A DNA stretch of 64,000 nucleotides from Shewanella violacea DSS12. Its GTDB lineage: Bacteria; Pseudomonadota; Gammaproteobacteria; Enterobacterales; Shewanellaceae. The stretch's first letter is position 1; every line of letters begins with the position of its first letter. The stretch is from contig NC_014012.1 in the NCBI RefSeq assembly GCF_000091325.1, forward strand, positions 2,524,824-2,588,823, read 5' to 3'. Below the pieces are notes generated by a model. That model was not told the DNA's origin and did no database searches. It saw only the letters and a program-made list of their open reading frames with translations. The translations under genes were made by a program, and so were the position numbers. Shown here piece after piece: positions 63,014 to 64,000 of the stretch.

Positions 63014-64000
63014 ATGAAGAAAATTAAATGGAAAGCTTCCTTAGTCACTAAGCTCACAGTGTCATTTACCGCCGTGCTCATTTGTCTATGGATCATGATT
63101 GAGTTCCTCTCATACAGCAACACATTCAATCGTATTCTGGATAGGAACCTCATAGCCTATGGAGAATTAAGCGATCTAAAATCAGAAGTTAGCAATAGCC
63201 TATTTAGTGGCGCTAAATATGATGCTATTCAATTCGATCAGCGATTACATCAATTCTCTTCAATAGATAAGATCAATGCCTATGAAATAGTTGCCCGTTA
63301 CTTTCCTTTATCAGACAAAAAAAATACCCAAAACGATACCTTGAGTATGTGGATAACCCAAACTTTTGGTAATGCGGGTCAGCATCGATATATAGACAGC
63401 TTTATCTTTCAACCCCATAAAGGGGTCTCAATTTATGCTTCAACATATGCTGATAAAGCGTACTTTCAGAAAAGGTTTAACGAAATAAAACAACTGACGA
63501 GTCAACAGACTGTTGACGGTTATCGCTGGGGTCAGCCCATTTTTGACAAAAAGTCAGGCATTTACTACCTCTTATTTAGTTATTCGAGTGATCACATAAA
63601 CCCTAACTCCCCCCAGGTCGGGTTTGTGATTAATTTAACATCGACGATAAGCTTAAATACCTCATCAGAATCCAGCGCAAAGAGCTTTTTCATGACTAGT
63701 GAGAGTGAGATGTTCTCTAAATCAACTCTGAGATTATCACCAAAAATCTTAACCACGCTAAAAAATGAATTTAACGACCCCAATAAGAAAGAAGACAAAA
63801 GTATCCCTCACCCCATTGAGCAGTACTACATTATCAAAGAGCACATCAAAGGGCCCGGATGGCTACAGGTCACATTGGTATCAAAAACATTTCTACAAAA
63901 TTTAGCCCTCACTCCTTTTTTCAGTGAGCTTCCCTGGTCACTTCTCGCACTGGCACTTATGGCTTTTGTTTTATTGCATGTATTGCGAATTAATCTAACA
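63014..64000 (+). CDS. ssrA: SsrA/EsrA-like sensor histidine kinase, N-terminal part (cut by window end)
   Basis: 329 codons open to the edge from the ATG at 63014. A membrane helix at about 12-33 (LTVSFTAVLICLWIMIEFLS) and another at about 306-325 (SLLALALMAFVLLHVL) enclose a ~270-residue periplasmic sensing domain. No kinase domain is inside the window. Position, divergent from ssaB, is that of ssrA in SPI-2 and esrA in Edwardsiella; ssrB would be expected just beyond the edge. In those systems this pair is the master switch of the T3SS. Confidence 0.78.
   Translation, partial: MKKIKWKASLVTKLTVSFTAVLICLWIMIEFLSYSNTFNRILDRNLIAYGELSDLKSEVSNSLFSGAKYDAIQFDQRLHQFSSIDKINAYEIVARYFPLSDKKNTQNDTLSMWITQTFGNAGQHRYIDSFIFQPHKGVSIYASTYADKAYFQKRFNEIKQLTSQQTVDGYRWGQPIFDKKSGIYYLLFSYSSDHINPNSPQVGFVINLTSTISLNTSSESSAKSFFMTSESEMFSKSTLRLSPKILTTLKNEFNDPNKKEDKSIPHPIEQYYIIKEHIKGPGWLQVTLVSKTFLQNLALTPFFSELPWSLLALALMAFVLLHVLRINLT

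Overview
The window looks like chromosome of a marine Shewanella-type gammaproteobacterium. This rests on the gene complement (NorR/NorV/NorW, POT peptide transporter, YcbZ/LonH-like protease, family II pyrophosphatase, TonB receptor with a His-rich leader gene, czcCBA) and on protein-level resemblance recalled from memory; no database was searched. No tRNA, rRNA, CRISPR array or intact insertion sequence was seen.

Left edge (1-690): the start of a leftward gene, a divergent small phage-type repressor (DUF3693-like) and a 28-bp sequence resembling the Xer recombination site dif. Together they look like the end of an integrated CTX-type filamentous phage or other Xer-dependent element that continues off the left edge. 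From 0.9 to 33.4 kb lies mostly ordinary chromosome: an FAD monooxygenase; a secreted HExxH metallopeptidase; a nitric-oxide detoxification module (norR divergent from norV-norW-yeaR-like, with three NorR boxes and a sigma-54 promoter); a POT transporter behind a perfect CRP box; a ZnuD-like TonB receptor; a DsbA-fold protein; a Xre/RES toxin-antitoxin pair; aspA; a cupin/DapA-like operon with a divergent LysR; a PAS-GGDEF cyclase; a czcCBA efflux operon; a Lon-like protease; and a manganese pyrophosphatase gene carrying a one-base frameshift.

From 34.5 kb to the right edge is an almost complete type III secretion system whose gene order closely follows Salmonella SPI-2 and the related Edwardsiella system. 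A divergent ssrA-like sensor kinase (cut by the window end) faces ssaB-C-D-E, sseA, two sseB-like genes, sscA-sseC-sseD-sseE, a CesT-like chaperone, a candidate effector, an sscB-like chaperone and a second candidate effector. After a 0.7-kb gap come an AraC-type regulator (EsrC-like position) and ssaG-H-I-J-K-L-W, then an unrecognised 613-residue membrane protein, then ssaM-V-N-O-P-Q and sctR-S-T-U.

The T3SS genes appear to form four main transcription blocks. In front of the first gene of each (ssaB, the AraC gene, ssaM, sctR) sits the same 16-bp perfect inverted repeat, TCAGGT-N4-ACCTGA, always preceded by A on the plus strand and always 55-60 bp upstream of the start codon. This is the most striking unlabelled signal in the window and is best read as the operator of a T3SS master regulator. 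Other points of interest are a canonical EF-hand loop in the SseB-like filament protein, an internal duplication in its paralogue, two candidate effectors without recognised relatives, and the 613-residue insertion between the gatekeeper gene and ssaM.
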